From NCBI RefSeq assembly GCF_900104955.1, contig NZ_FNSI01000001.1, positions 3,320,001 to 3,384,000 on the forward strand: a DNA stretch of 64,000 nucleotides, given 5' to 3'. The notes under the pieces are model-generated. The model was not told where the DNA came from. It did no database searches and saw only the letters and a list, made by a program, of their open reading frames with translations. The position numbers and the translations under genes were made by a program. Shown piece after piece: positions 44,516 through 53,463 of the stretch. Within the stretch, counting starts at the first letter, position 1. Every line of letters begins with the position of its first letter. Source of the stretch: Beijerinckia sp. 28-YEA-48. Lineage in GTDB: Bacteria > Pseudomonadota > Alphaproteobacteria > Rhizobiales > Beijerinckiaceae.

Positions 44516-45486
44516 TGACCTATTCCCTTAAAGACCGCTCCATCACGGTAACGCCGGACAAGATGGAATTCGCCGCGGATGTCATTCATGGGCTCTCGCA
44601 GCCGAACAAAACCCTGTCCTGCCGCTGGTTCTATGACGCCAAGGGCAGCGACCTGTTCGAACAGATCACCGAACTGCCCGAGTATTATCCGACACGCACC
44701 GAGACGCGCATTCTGCAAGCCTGCGCGCCGGCGATCGCGCAGCGGACGCAACCGGGCTCGATCCTGGTGGAATATGGCTCCGGCTCCAGCCGCAAGACCG
44801 AGATTTTGCTCTCGGCCCTGCACGATCTGGCCGCCTATGTGCCAATCGACGTCTCCGAGGCGGCGCTCGATGAAGCCACCGAACGCCTGACGGCCCAGAT
44901 GCCACATTTGGACATTTTCCCTGTGGTCGGCGACTTCCTGGCCGAGATCGATCTGCCGGCGCAGCTACGACAAAAGCCGCGCCTCGGCTTTTTCCCCGGC
45001 TCGACCATCGGCAATCTGACACGCGATGCTGCCCAAGGCTTACTCCACACCATGGGTGAGCGGCTCGGCCCTATGTCGCGGCTCATCGTCGGCGTCGATC
45101 TGATCAAGGATCCCGCCATTCTGGTGCCGGCTTATGATGATGCCGCCGGCGTCACCGCTGACTTCAATCTCAACGTCCTGGCCCGCATCAATCGGGAATT
45201 GTCCGGCACATTCGATCTCGATGCTTTCGCGCATCGCGCGATCTGGAACGAAAACCAAGAACGGATCGAAATGCATCTCGAGAGCCGCCGCCACCAGACG
45301 GTTCGGATTCTCGATCGGACCTTCGATTTCGCCGCTGGCGAGCACATTCACACGGAAAATTCGCACAAATATTCGCTCGATGGCTTTACCGAGCTGGCCC
45401 GCAAAGCCGGCTTTCAGACGCTCGAACGCTGGACCGACGAGAGCCACCTGTTCAGCGTGCATGACCTGCGCTTCAATCCGCAGTAA
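44515..45486 (+). CDS. egtD: L-histidine N-alpha-methyltransferase EgtD
   Basis: A 323-residue SAM-dependent enzyme that trimethylates histidine to hercynine, the first step of ergothioneine synthesis. The family landmark FYDAKGSDLFEQITELPEYYPTRTE in pieces lies at residues 39-63, the SAM-binding VEYGSGSSRKTE at 85-96, and FFPGSTIGN near 160. The C-terminal ENSHKYSLDGF segment is also conserved. Its start overlaps the egtB stop, and an ABC ATPase gene begins 44 bases after its stop in the same direction. Confidence 0.95.
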   Translation: MTYSLKDRSITVTPDKMEFAADVIHGLSQPNKTLSCRWFYDAKGSDLFEQITELPEYYPTRTETRILQACAPAIAQRTQPGSILVEYGSGSSRKTEILLSALHDLAAYVPIDVSEAALDEATERLTAQMPHLDIFPVVGDFLAEIDLPAQLRQKPRLGFFPGSTIGNLTRDAAQGLLHTMGERLGPMSRLIVGVDLIKDPAILVPAYDDAAGVTADFNLNVLARINRELSGTFDLDAFAHRAIWNENQERIEMHLESRRHQTVRILDRTFDFAAGEHIHTENSHKYSLDGFTELARKAGFQTLERWTDESHLFSVHDLRFNPQ

Positions 45487-45530
45487 TCTGTCGCGGTCAA
45501 GAGCCCGTTTCGGGCAAGAGCGAGGGGTCA

Positions 45531-46337
45531 ATGCCGCAGACCGGAGGCACGAGCGAGCCTCTCATTGAGCTCGCCGATATTTGTGTCTCCTTTGACGGCG
45601 GCCGTTCGCTCGCGGTCGACCATGTGTCACTGTCCATTGAAGCAGGAACATTCGTTGCTCTCGTCGGCGCTTCGGGCTCCGGCAAGACCTCGCTGCTGCG
45701 CACGATCAATGGCCTGATCACGCCCGATCGCGGCTCCGTCCACATCGACAGTCACGTCCTTTCGAAGGAAAACGTCATCGGCCTGCGGCGTGGCATTGGC
45801 TATGTCATCCAGAATGTCGGCCTGTTCCCGCATATGAACGTGGCCGAGAACATCGGCGTGACGCCGCGCCTGCTGCACTGGCCGGAAGCCCGCATCTCGG
45901 CGCGCGTCGAGGAACTGATGCAGCTCGTCGATCTGCCGGAGGATTATCTCACCCGTTCGGTCCAAATGCTTTCGGGCGGTCAGAAGCAACGCGTTGGCGT
46001 GGCCAGAGCGCTGGCGGCAGCGCCTGACATCGTGCTGATGGACGAACCGTTCGGCGCGCTTGATCCGCTGACCCGCGATTCCCTGGCGCAGGGCTATCGC
46101 GCCCTGCATGACAAATTCGGCCTGACGACCGTCATGGTCACCCATGACATGCAGGAGGCCGCGCTGTTGAGCGACCGGATCGTCGTGATGCACGGTGGGC
46201 GCATCGTCTGCGATGGCACGCCAGGCGCGCTGTTGACCGACACGGCCAATCCGATGGTCTTCGATCTGCTGAATCTGCCACGACGGCAGGCGGAACGCAT
46301 CCAGGCGATGATCAGCAGCACGGGCGCGGCCCGATGA
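45531..46337 (+). CDS. OpuCA-type ABC transporter ATPase, candidate ergothioneine or betaine importer
   Basis: A 268-residue ABC ATPase of the quaternary-amine (OpuA/OpuC/ProV) family without the C-terminal CBS domains found in osmoregulated members. Walker A is GASGSGKTS, the signature SGGQKQRV, and Walker B IVLMDEPFGALDP; the IGYVIQNVGLFPHMNVAENI Q-loop wording is typical for this family. It overlaps the permease/binding-protein fusion by 4 bases and follows egtD by 44. The absence of CBS domains and the link to egtBD argue for an EgtV-like role in transport of ergothioneine or hercynine rather than osmoregulation; this is inference. Confidence 0.88.
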   Translation: MPQTGGTSEPLIELADICVSFDGGRSLAVDHVSLSIEAGTFVALVGASGSGKTSLLRTINGLITPDRGSVHIDSHVLSKENVIGLRRGIGYVIQNVGLFPHMNVAENIGVTPRLLHWPEARISARVEELMQLVDLPEDYLTRSVQMLSGGQKQRVGVARALAAAPDIVLMDEPFGALDPLTRDSLAQGYRALHDKFGLTTVMVTHDMQEAALLSDRIVVMHGGRIVCDGTPGALLTDTANPMVFDLLNLPRRQAERIQAMISSTGAAR

Positions 46338-47887
46338 ACAATCGCATCGCCGAGGCCTTCGCCCTGCTGCCGCATTATCTGTCACAGCATATCCTGCTCA
46401 GCCTCGCCGCTCTGGTTCTCGGCGGGTTGATCAGCATCCCCCTTGCGGCCGCCGCCTTGCGCTTTCCCGGCCTGCGCGGAACGCTGCTCGCGGTAGCGAG
46501 TGTCATCCAGACCATTCCGGGCCTTGCCATGCTGGCCCTGTTCTATCCGCTGCTGCTGGCGATTTCGACGCTAACACAGGACACATTCGGGTTTGGTGTG
46601 CCGGCGCTCGGCTTTCTGCCATCCGTCGCGGCGCTGACGCTCTATGCCATCCTGCCGATCCTGCGCAACACCGTGACCGGCCTCACCGGCATTGATCCAA
46701 CGATCGCCGAAGCGGCGCAAGGCGTCGGCATGACCCGGCGCCAACAATTGCTGCAAGTGGACCTTCCTCTGGCGGCACCGGTAATCATGGCCGGTGTGCG
46801 TCTGGCCGCCGTGTGGACCATCGGCGCGGCGACGCTTGCCACGCCCGTGGGGCAGACCAGTCTGGGCAATTATATCTTCACTGGCCTCCAGACCGAGAAC
46901 TGGGTGTTCGTTCTTTTCGGCTGTGTCGCCGCGGCGGTCCTCGCCATTCTGGTTGATCTACTGCTGGCGCTTGTCGAGAAAGCCACGGCGCTGCGCGACA
47001 AGCGGCGGCTCTTCATTGGCGTTGCAGGTCTGGCGGCATTGATCTGCGCCTCGCTCGTGCCTTTGGCGCGCGCCTCAAACGGCGGCTATGTCATCGGCGC
47101 CAAGAATTTCAGCGAGCAATTCATTCTCGCCGAACTGATCGCCGGACGGCTGCGTCAGGCTGGAGCGACAGCGACGATCAAGGAAGGGCTCGGCTCGGCT
47201 GTCGCTTTCCGCGCGCTGGCCAATGATGAACTCGATGTCTATGTCGATTATACGGGCACGCTCTGGACCAATGTGATGGACCGGGGTGACGCATTGCCGC
47301 GCGATCAGATGCTCAGCGAGATGACGCGGTGGATGAAGGCTGAGCGCGGGGTCACGGTACTCGGCAGGCTCGGCTTCGAAAATGCCTATGTGCTCGTCAT
47401 GCGCAAGCAACGTGCCAACGGGTTGGGGATCGCCCGTATCGACGATCTCGCCCGGCACGCTGGCAACCTAACGCTGGGCTCGGATATCGAATTCCTCGAC
47501 CGGCCGGAATGGGCGGCGCTGCGGCAAAGTTATGGGCTACAGTTCCGCCAGCAATCTTCCTACAATCCAACCTTCATGTATCGCGCGCTGGCCGATGGCA
47601 CAGTGGACGTGATCTCGGCCTTTTCCAGCGATGGCCGCGTCGCCGCCGACGATCTGACGGTTCTGGAAGACCCGCACCATGCGGTTCCAAATTATGATGC
47701 GGTGGTCCTGATCGCGCCGAAACGGGCCGATGACGGGCTGCTGCGCCAGGCCTTGCAACCGCTGATTGGCGCCATATCTGTCGAAGCGATGCGCGCCGCC
47801 AATTACAAGGTGGATCGGGAAAATGCTAAAATCAGCCCGTCCCAGGCGGCGGCAGAACTGGCGAAAAGCATAGGCCTTTCACGTTAA
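46334..47887 (+). CDS. Fused ABC permease/substrate-binding protein of OpuCB-OpuCC (EgtU-like) architecture
   Basis: A 517-residue fusion. Residues 1-225 form an OpuCB-like permease (IPLAAAALRF, IQTIPGLAMLALF, GVGMTRRQQLLQVDLPLAAPV, WTIGAATLATPVG). A further hydrophobic segment at 226-243 ends in ARAS and leads into a binding-protein domain at about 250-517, opening with GAKNFSEQ (255-262) and containing DVYVDYTGTLW (301-311). This layout equals that of pneumococcal EgtU, which binds L-ergothioneine, and of OpuC-type osmoprotectant or bile-resistance transporters. With the ATPase it forms a complete two-gene importer directly after egtBD. Hercynine is a betaine, so a quaternary-amine binding pocket would suit either ligand. 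Confidence 0.88.
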   Translation: MNNRIAEAFALLPHYLSQHILLSLAALVLGGLISIPLAAAALRFPGLRGTLLAVASVIQTIPGLAMLALFYPLLLAISTLTQDTFGFGVPALGFLPSVAALTLYAILPILRNTVTGLTGIDPTIAEAAQGVGMTRRQQLLQVDLPLAAPVIMAGVRLAAVWTIGAATLATPVGQTSLGNYIFTGLQTENWVFVLFGCVAAAVLAILVDLLLALVEKATALRDKRRLFIGVAGLAALICASLVPLARASNGGYVIGAKNFSEQFILAELIAGRLRQAGATATIKEGLGSAVAFRALANDELDVYVDYTGTLWTNVMDRGDALPRDQMLSEMTRWMKAERGVTVLGRLGFENAYVLVMRKQRANGLGIARIDDLARHAGNLTLGSDIEFLDRPEWAALRQSYGLQFRQQSSYNPTFMYRALADGTVDVISAFSSDGRVAADDLTVLEDPHHAVPNYDAVVLIAPKRADDGLLRQALQPLIGAISVEAMRAANYKVDRENAKISPSQAAAELAKSIGLSR

Positions 47888-47920
47888 ACGATCGCCCAAC
47901 AGATGAACGGGAGTATCGCG

Positions 47921-48280
47921 ATGAAGCTACCAGGACCTGATCATCCCATCACGATCACAGCCAATCCGAAGCGGGTTGTCGTGAAGCTCGGCGGCAAAGT
48001 CATCGCCGACAGCACCCATGCCCTGACCCTGGTGGAAGCCAGCATTCCGCCGGTCCAGTATATTCCGCGCGCCGACGTCGACATGGCCGCCCTCGCGCGC
48101 ACCAGTCACACGACCTATTGCCCCTATAAGGGCGATTGTTCCTATTACAGCCTCGGTGCCAGCGGCGCTGCAGGCGCCAATGCGGTGTGGAGCTATGAAG
48201 CGCCCTATCCCGCTGTCGACAAGATCAAGGATCACCTCGCCTTCTATCCGAGCAAGGTCGATTCCATCGTCGAGAGCTGA
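47921..48280 (+). CDS. DUF427 domain protein
   Basis: A 119-residue DUF427 protein, a small beta-barrel family of unknown function. VVKLGGKVIADSTHALTLVEASIPPVQYIPRADVD in pieces, then TYCPYKGDCSYYS and AVWSYEAPYPAVDKIKDHLAFYP are the family landmarks. GGGAG lies 8 bases before the ATG at 47921; an ATG at 47903 is poorly placed. It lies 33 bases after the fusion gene, so it may belong to the egt transcript. The next gene is convergent, 5 bases away. Confidence 0.85.
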   Translation: MKLPGPDHPITITANPKRVVVKLGGKVIADSTHALTLVEASIPPVQYIPRADVDMAALARTSHTTYCPYKGDCSYYSLGASGAAGANAVWSYEAPYPAVDKIKDHLAFYPSKVDSIVES

Positions 48281-48285
48281 CGGGT

Positions 48286-49098
48286 TTAGTGCCGCTGCGA
48301 GGCATGCCAGGAGACCATCAGCCGTTCGATCAAGCCGACGGCTGAAAACAAGCAGCTCGCGACGATCGCCAGAATGATGACGACGGCGAACATGATCGTC
48401 GTGTCGAGCGTGCCGCTGGCTTGCACCAGAAGATAGCCCCAGCCGCTGTCAGAGGCGACGAACTCGCCAATGATCGCGCCGATGACCGCCAGGCTGGTGC
48501 CGACTTTGATGCCCGCAAAGATAGACGGCAACGCATGGGGCAATCGCATGCGCAGAAAGACCTGGGACGTATGGGCGCGCAGCACCCGCGCCAGGCGCAA
48601 GAGATCGGGCTCGATGCCGACCAGACCGCTGATGGTCGAGACCAGAATCGGAAAGAAGGCGATCGAACTGGTGATCAACACGCGCGGCATGAAGCCATAG
48701 CCGAACCAGACGACGAACAATGGCGCGAGCGCGACTTTCGGGATCGCGTTGAAGGCGACGATGATCGGATAGAACAGTTTCTCCGCCGTCGGTACCGCGA
48801 CAATGGCAATGCCAAGCGGGATGGCGATGACGATGCTGATGAGAAGACCGGCGACGATCTCCGTCATTGTCACCAGGCCGTGGCTGGCAAGCAGCCCCCG
48901 GTCGGTCCAGATGCGGGCCAGGACATCCCACGGCGCTGGCAGAATGTAGGGCGCGGGCTTCGCCACCACGACGATGAGCGCCCACAGGCCCAAGGCCAGC
49001 ACTGTTGACGCCAGCGGCCAGAACGCGCCCTTGAAATGATGTCCCATCCCCGAGAGGCGCTCGGGGCGGCGCGGAAGCGTGATGCCAACGTCAGCCAC
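48286..49098 (-). CDS. ABC transporter permease, taurine/sulfonate (TauC/SsuC) type
   Basis: A 270-residue inner-membrane permease with six predicted helices and the coupling segment LLRLARVLRAHTSQVFLRMRLPHALPSIFAG in pieces. The start is GTG at 49098, overlapping the ATPase stop by 8 bases, with a GGGGG stretch upstream. It is the last gene of the operon binding protein - dioxygenase - ATPase - permease. The substrate is probably a sulfonate or similar compound given the TauD-family enzyme. Confidence 0.9.
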   Translation of the reverse strand: MADVGITLPRRPERLSGMGHHFKGAFWPLASTVLALGLWALIVVVAKPAPYILPAPWDVLARIWTDRGLLASHGLVTMTEIVAGLLISIVIAIPLGIAIVAVPTAEKLFYPIIVAFNAIPKVALAPLFVVWFGYGFMPRVLITSSIAFFPILVSTISGLVGIEPDLLRLARVLRAHTSQVFLRMRLPHALPSIFAGIKVGTSLAVIGAIIGEFVASDSGWGYLLVQASGTLDTTIMFAVVIILAIVASCLFSAVGLIERLMVSWHASQRH

Positions 49099-49912
49099 GG
49101 ATGACCCCCAGACTGGCGAATATGCCGTGAATCTTGGTGATGTAGCGGGCGAAGGCCTCCGTTTCGCGCGTCTTCATGGTGCGCGGTCGCGGCAGCTCGA
49201 TATCGATGATCTGATGGATGCGGCTCGGCCGCGCCGTCATCACCGCCACCCGATCGGCCATGAAAACGGCCTCGCTGATCTCATGGGTCACCAGAATGGT
49301 CGTGCGCGGTTTGTCGAGAGACAGGCGTTGCATGTCGAGCTGCATCTGTTCGCGCGTGAAGGCATCGAGCGCGGCGAAGGGCTCATCGAGCAGAAAGATA
49401 TCGGGATCACCGATCAGAGCCCGGCAGATCGCCACCCGCTGGCGCATGCCGCCCGACAGCTCATATGGCCGCTTGTGCTCGAAGCCGGCCAGGCCGACGC
49501 GCTCCAGGAGCATGCGGGCGCGGCTCTCGTGTTGTTTGGGATTCTCGCCGATCAAAGCGAAGGGCAACAGCACATTGTCGAGGACCGTGCGCCAGTCGAG
49601 CAGCAGATCGCGCTGGAAGACGAAACCCAGTTCCGGAATGGGGCCGCTCAGCGGACGGCCGTTGACGACGATCTGGCCGCTGCTGGGCTCAAGCAAGCCG
49701 GCGACCATCATCAAAAGCGTGCTTTTGCCACAACCGCTCGGGCCAAGAAGCGCCAGGGTTTCACCGCGCGCTAGATCGAGGCTCGCAGCCTCCACCGCGA
49801 CCACGGGGCCGCTGCGCGTCTCATAGGTCTTGCCTGTGTCCTGCAGCGAAATCAGCACGTCGGCATGGCTTGGCACCGGCGCATCGTCGGGAACAACCAG
49901 AGCTATCGGCAC
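49091..49912 (-). CDS. ABC transporter ATPase, taurine/sulfonate (TauB/SsuB) type
   Basis: A 273-residue ABC ATPase with Walker A GPSGCGKST, signature SGGMRQRV, Walker B IFLLDEPFAALD and the switch histidine in LVTHEISEAV. The start is GTG at 49912 with GGAG upstream. About 18 extra residues precede the core domain. It lies 22 bases after the TauD-like gene. Confidence 0.92.
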   Translation of the reverse strand: MPIALVVPDDAPVPSHADVLISLQDTGKTYETRSGPVVAVEAASLDLARGETLALLGPSGCGKSTLLMMVAGLLEPSSGQIVVNGRPLSGPIPELGFVFQRDLLLDWRTVLDNVLLPFALIGENPKQHESRARMLLERVGLAGFEHKRPYELSGGMRQRVAICRALIGDPDIFLLDEPFAALDAFTREQMQLDMQRLSLDKPRTTILVTHEISEAVFMADRVAVMTARPSRIHQIIDIELPRPRTMKTRETEAFARYITKIHGIFASLGVIRG

Positions 49913-49934
49913 GTTTGATCTCCGCGAGTTCGCT

Positions 49935-50759
49935 CTAATAGACCGTCACCCGATGCATCAGGCGGGGATAGGGATGATAGTCATTCACAGCATAATGCTG
50001 GACGGCCCGATTGTCCCAGACCGCGACCGAGCCCGGCTGCCAGCGAAACCGCACCTGCCATTCCGGCACCGAGGACAGGCCGGCGAGGAAATGGGTCAAT
50101 GTCGCGCTCTCGGCCCGCGTCACGCCGACGATCCGGGTGGTGTAGAGCGTGTTGACATAAACCAACCGACGCCCGGTCTCGGGATGGGTTTTCACCACCG
50201 GCTGTTCGATGGGCGGAAAGCGCTTGCGCATGTCCTCGTAACGCTGCTGCGCATCGGGCGAGGCGCGCACGCCAGCCATCAGTTCAGGCCCCTCCCAATC
50301 ATGAACCGCTGTCATGTCGTCGATATAGGCGCGGAACTTTTCATCGAGCGCATCATAGGCCGCTGTCATGCTGGCCCACATGGTGTCGCCGCCGGCCGGG
50401 GGCACGTTGACAGCGTAGAGACAGGCGCCAATCGGCGGATCGCTCTGCCAGGTCAGATCGGCATGCCAGACATCGGTGCCTGTTTTCGTGCCCTTGCTCC
50501 GCAAAATTTCCAGATGCGGATTGTCGGGATGAGACGGAAAGGTCGAGGAGACCGGCTTGACCTGCCCGAAAACCCGCGAGAACGACACCTGCGCATCGGG
50601 ATCGAGCTTCTGATTGCGAAAGAAGATGACCTGACGTTCGACGAAGACACGCCGCAATTCGTCGCGATAACGTTCGACTTGCGCCTGGTCGGAGAGATCA
50701 ATGCCGTGAATGATCGAACCGATCGCCGGCGTCAGATGTTCGATGTCAAGATTTGCCAT
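49935..50759 (-). CDS. TauD/TfdA-family Fe(II)/2-oxoglutarate dioxygenase
   Basis: A 274-residue cupin-fold dioxygenase that couples 2-oxoglutarate decarboxylation to hydroxylation of the substrate, for example taurine to sulfite and aminoacetaldehyde. Iron ligands are H99 and D101 in VWHADLTW and H255 in NRAVQHYAV; R266 or R270 in PRLMHRVTVY should bind the 2-oxoglutarate carboxylate. It lies in the middle of a taurine-type ABC operon, between binding protein and ATPase, as in tauABCD systems but in another order. Alkylsulfonates, sulfate esters and phenoxyacetates are alternative substrates. Confidence 0.9.
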   Translation of the reverse strand: MANLDIEHLTPAIGSIIHGIDLSDQAQVERYRDELRRVFVERQVIFFRNQKLDPDAQVSFSRVFGQVKPVSSTFPSHPDNPHLEILRSKGTKTGTDVWHADLTWQSDPPIGACLYAVNVPPAGGDTMWASMTAAYDALDEKFRAYIDDMTAVHDWEGPELMAGVRASPDAQQRYEDMRKRFPPIEQPVVKTHPETGRRLVYVNTLYTTRIVGVTRAESATLTHFLAGLSSVPEWQVRFRWQPGSVAVWDNRAVQHYAVNDYHPYPRLMHRVTVY

Positions 50760-50787
50760 GGGAGCACCCAGTTCAATTATCTGCCAG

Positions 50788-51822
50788 CTATTTTTTCCGT
50801 GCTTCGATGAAGCGATTGGTGACGAATTTCGTCACGTCGGCGCCGGGCTCCATCAGGCCAGACGCGATGAGTACGTCCGCACCGGCTTTCGCGTCAGCCA
50901 ACGAGACGGTGCCGGCTGGCTTGCCCTTGGTGTCTTCCGAGTGCAGCAATTGCAACAGCAGAAGCGTTTCTCCCGCCGCGCCCTGGCGGTCGTAGCTTGG
51001 ATACATGCGACTGAAGGATTCAGCGGCGGCTTGCGGGTTTTCAGCCGTGGCTAGCAGCGACTTCTGCGCCGCGCCGACGAAGCGCTGCACCAGATCAGGC
51101 TTGCTGTTCAGCAGCGAGTTCGAGACGATCATATACATGCCCGGCGTCACCACGCCGAAGTCGGCATACATCAGCGAGTGTACTTTCAGGCCTTTGGATT
51201 CGAGCGTCGCCTTCAAGGCATAATTGGTCGCCATGCCATCGACCCGCCCGGTCAGCAGACTGACCAGTTTGGGACCAGGCTGCATGTTGATCTGCGTCAC
51301 CTTGCTCGCATCAATACCGTTGCGCTTGAGCAGAACCGGCAGCAGCGCCGAGGGGCCATCGCCAGCGGTGATGGAGATGCGCGCACCGACCAGATCCGCC
51401 GGCGTCTTGAGCGGCTTGTCCGCCGCCGAGAAAACCACGAGCGGGCTTTTGCCGGCATTCGCCAGCACAGCCGTCGCCGGCAGGCCCTTGGCGGCCAGAT
51501 TGAGGAATGTGCCGCCATCGACATCGACACCGAAATCATCGGTGCCGGCGGCCACGGTCTGTGCCGTAACGGCCGAGCCTTTGCCTTCACGCAATTCCAA
51601 CTCAATGCCGTTGTCGCGGAAGAAGCCCTTTTCGATGCCGTAGGTCCAAGGTGCATCGATGCCGGTCGCGACAAAACCAAAGCGCAGCGAGACCTTGTCG
51701 GCAGCCTGAGCCGCGAAAGTAAGCGGCAACAGAGCGAGAAAGCCGAGGCCGACGATCGGAAGCGCGCGCTTCATGCCGGCACGATCGGCCCTGAATGGTG
51801 GCTTTCTGCGGTCTCGACCCAT
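50788..51822 (-). CDS. NMT1/TauA-like ABC transporter substrate-binding protein
   Basis: A 344-residue periplasmic binding protein. The GAAGGG site before the ATG at 51822 supports that start, giving an N-terminal basic segment before a hydrophobic signal (LPIVGLGFLALLPLTFAAQA at about 19-38) and mature VSLRFGFVATGIDAP. The frame remains open to 52062, but that part is antisense to the LysR gene. It is the first gene of the minus-strand operon and is divergent from the LysR gene at 51911. The ligand is unknown, taurine-like by context. Confidence 0.87.
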   Translation of the reverse strand: MGRDRRKPPFRADRAGMKRALPIVGLGFLALLPLTFAAQAADKVSLRFGFVATGIDAPWTYGIEKGFFRDNGIELELREGKGSAVTAQTVAAGTDDFGVDVDGGTFLNLAAKGLPATAVLANAGKSPLVVFSAADKPLKTPADLVGARISITAGDGPSALLPVLLKRNGIDASKVTQINMQPGPKLVSLLTGRVDGMATNYALKATLESKGLKVHSLMYADFGVVTPGMYMIVSNSLLNSKPDLVQRFVGAAQKSLLATAENPQAAAESFSRMYPSYDRQGAAGETLLLLQLLHSEDTKGKPAGTVSLADAKAGADVLIASGLMEPGADVTKFVTNRFIEARKK

Positions 51823-51910
51823 GGCGGCACCCTTCCCTCTGAAGATGGGCTGAGCGTCCGGCGCATGTGGCCTATTGTCAAACTGATATTTCAAATGTTT
51901 AATTATCTGA

Positions 51911-52828
51911 ATGATGGATATTCTAAAGCGGCTCGACCTCAATCTGCTGATCGCTTTCGACATCCTACTTGATGAGCGCAGCGTGACGCGCGCCGCAGCG
52001 CGCCTGTCGCTGAGCCAACCGGCGACGAGCGCCGCGCTGGCGCGGCTACGCGCCAGCTTCAACGATCAATTGCTGATCCGCAGCCGTGGCGAGATGTTTT
52101 TGACCGAACGGGCCAGCGCGCTGCGTCAGCCGATCAAGGATGCCCTGCGCGCTGTCGCGCAGGCGCTGGAAGCGCAGGACATTTTCAAGCCGGAAGCTTT
52201 CGACGGGCGCTTTCGATTGGCTATGACCGACATCGCCAGCTTCACGCTAGGATCAGACATCGTTCAAAACCTGCGTGTGCAAGCGCCGTCCGCTTCGGCC
52301 GAATTCATCGCGCTCGATCGTTCGCGCCTTTACGACTGGTTCAGGAACGACATGATCGACGCGGCGGTCGTCGTCTATAGCGCCGACGAAGGCCTGTACG
52401 AATCCGAACATCTCTTCGACGACGAGCTGATCTTCGTTGCCTCCAATACCCATCCGCTCCGCCGTAAGCGCGCCCAGCCCTTCGCCCGCCTCACCGCTTA
52501 TCCCCTGATCGAGGTGTCGATCGCCACCACCATCATGCGGCCGTTCTTCGAACAGCAGGAAGCGCTCGGGCATAAATGGTCGCCCATGGTCAGCGTGCCG
52601 CAGTTTCTGATTGTGCCGTCCATGCTTCAGGACAACGACTGCATCGGTGTGATGGGTCGTCTGGCGGCGCAGAAGTTTCAAGGCATGGGCGCGGCCGCCA
52701 TCATCGAAATCGCCGAGCCGCCTCCGGTCGTTCACTATCGGTTGATCTGGCACAAGCGCCGCGCGCATGATCCAGCCCACCGCTGGATGCGCGAGATGAT
52801 CGGCTCCATTGCCGCGAAAAAGCGGTGA
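51911..52828 (+). CDS. LysR-family transcriptional regulator
   Basis: A 305-residue LysR-type regulator of the NodD/NahR-like branch. RLDLNLLIAFDILLDERSVTRAAARLSLSQPATSAALARLR in pieces gives the winged-helix DNA-binding domain (residues about 7-65), followed by an effector domain. It is divergent from the TauA-like gene across 88 bases, which is the usual LysR arrangement, so it probably activates the transporter-dioxygenase operon in response to its substrate. Two ATGs, 51911 and 51914, are adjacent; either may be used. Confidence 0.9.
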   Translation: MMDILKRLDLNLLIAFDILLDERSVTRAAARLSLSQPATSAALARLRASFNDQLLIRSRGEMFLTERASALRQPIKDALRAVAQALEAQDIFKPEAFDGRFRLAMTDIASFTLGSDIVQNLRVQAPSASAEFIALDRSRLYDWFRNDMIDAAVVVYSADEGLYESEHLFDDELIFVASNTHPLRRKRAQPFARLTAYPLIEVSIATTIMRPFFEQQEALGHKWSPMVSVPQFLIVPSMLQDNDCIGVMGRLAAQKFQGMGAAAIIEIAEPPPVVHYRLIWHKRRAHDPAHRWMREMIGSIAAKKR

Positions 52829-52838
52829 CGGGACGGAC

Positions 52839-53459
52839 CTAAGCGCGGTTTGCCGATAAACCGAGCCGGTCGGACATTCTGATCAGGTCGGCGAGGGTCG
52901 CGGCCTGCATCTTGCGCATCACCTGGCCACGATGAACCTTGACGGTCACTTCGCTGAGCCCGAGGTCAGCCGCGATCTGTTTGTTGAGGCGGCCGCTGGC
53001 GACAAGCGTCATCACTTCCCGTTCGCGCGTCGTCAGGGTGGCGAAGCGTTCGTTCAATTCGGTATCGACGGCCTCACCCTGCCGGCGCGTGCGATCGCGC
53101 TCGATCGCCAAGTGGATCGCATCGAGCAGATCCTGTTCTCGGAATGGTTTGAGCAGAAATTCAACGGCACCGGCGCGCATGGCTCGCACCGACATCGGCA
53201 CGTCGCCATGCCCGGTGATGAAAATAATGGGAATCGCGTCATGGCTATTGGCTAGCTCGACCTGGAAATCGAGCCCGCTGGCGCCAGGCATTCTGACATC
53301 CAGCACCAGACAGGCTGGCGTGTCGACGCGGCGATGCAGTTGGAATTCCCGTGGCGAGGCGAAACAATGGGTCTCGTAGCCGACCGATCGCAACAGACTG
53401 TCCAACCCCTCCCGGACGGAGGGATCGTCATCGACGATATAGACAGTCTCGTTCAGCAC
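52839..53459 (-). CDS. FixJ-family two-component response regulator
   Basis: A 206-residue regulator: receiver domain at residues 1-120 with D10-D12, phosphorylatable D54 (VLDVRMPG) and K104 (LLKPF), and a LuxR-type helix-turn-helix at about 138-198 (LTTREREVMTLVASG and LSEVTVKVHRGQVMRKM). The start is GTG at 53459 with GAAGGG upstream, overlapping the end of the kinase gene region by 4 bases of spacing; the frame continues upstream inside the kinase gene. It pairs with the kinase encoded just before it. The target genes are unknown. Confidence 0.92.
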   Translation of the reverse strand: MLNETVYIVDDDPSVREGLDSLLRSVGYETHCFASPREFQLHRRVDTPACLVLDVRMPGASGLDFQVELANSHDAIPIIFITGHGDVPMSVRAMRAGAVEFLLKPFREQDLLDAIHLAIERDRTRRQGEAVDTELNERFATLTTREREVMTLVASGRLNKQIAADLGLSEVTVKVHRGQVMRKMQAATLADLIRMSDRLGLSANRA

Positions 53460-53463
53460 GCGC

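Noticed and set aside
51823..52062. Upstream extension of the TauA-like frame
   Set aside because: It crosses the divergent promoter and is antisense to the LysR helix-turn-helix region.
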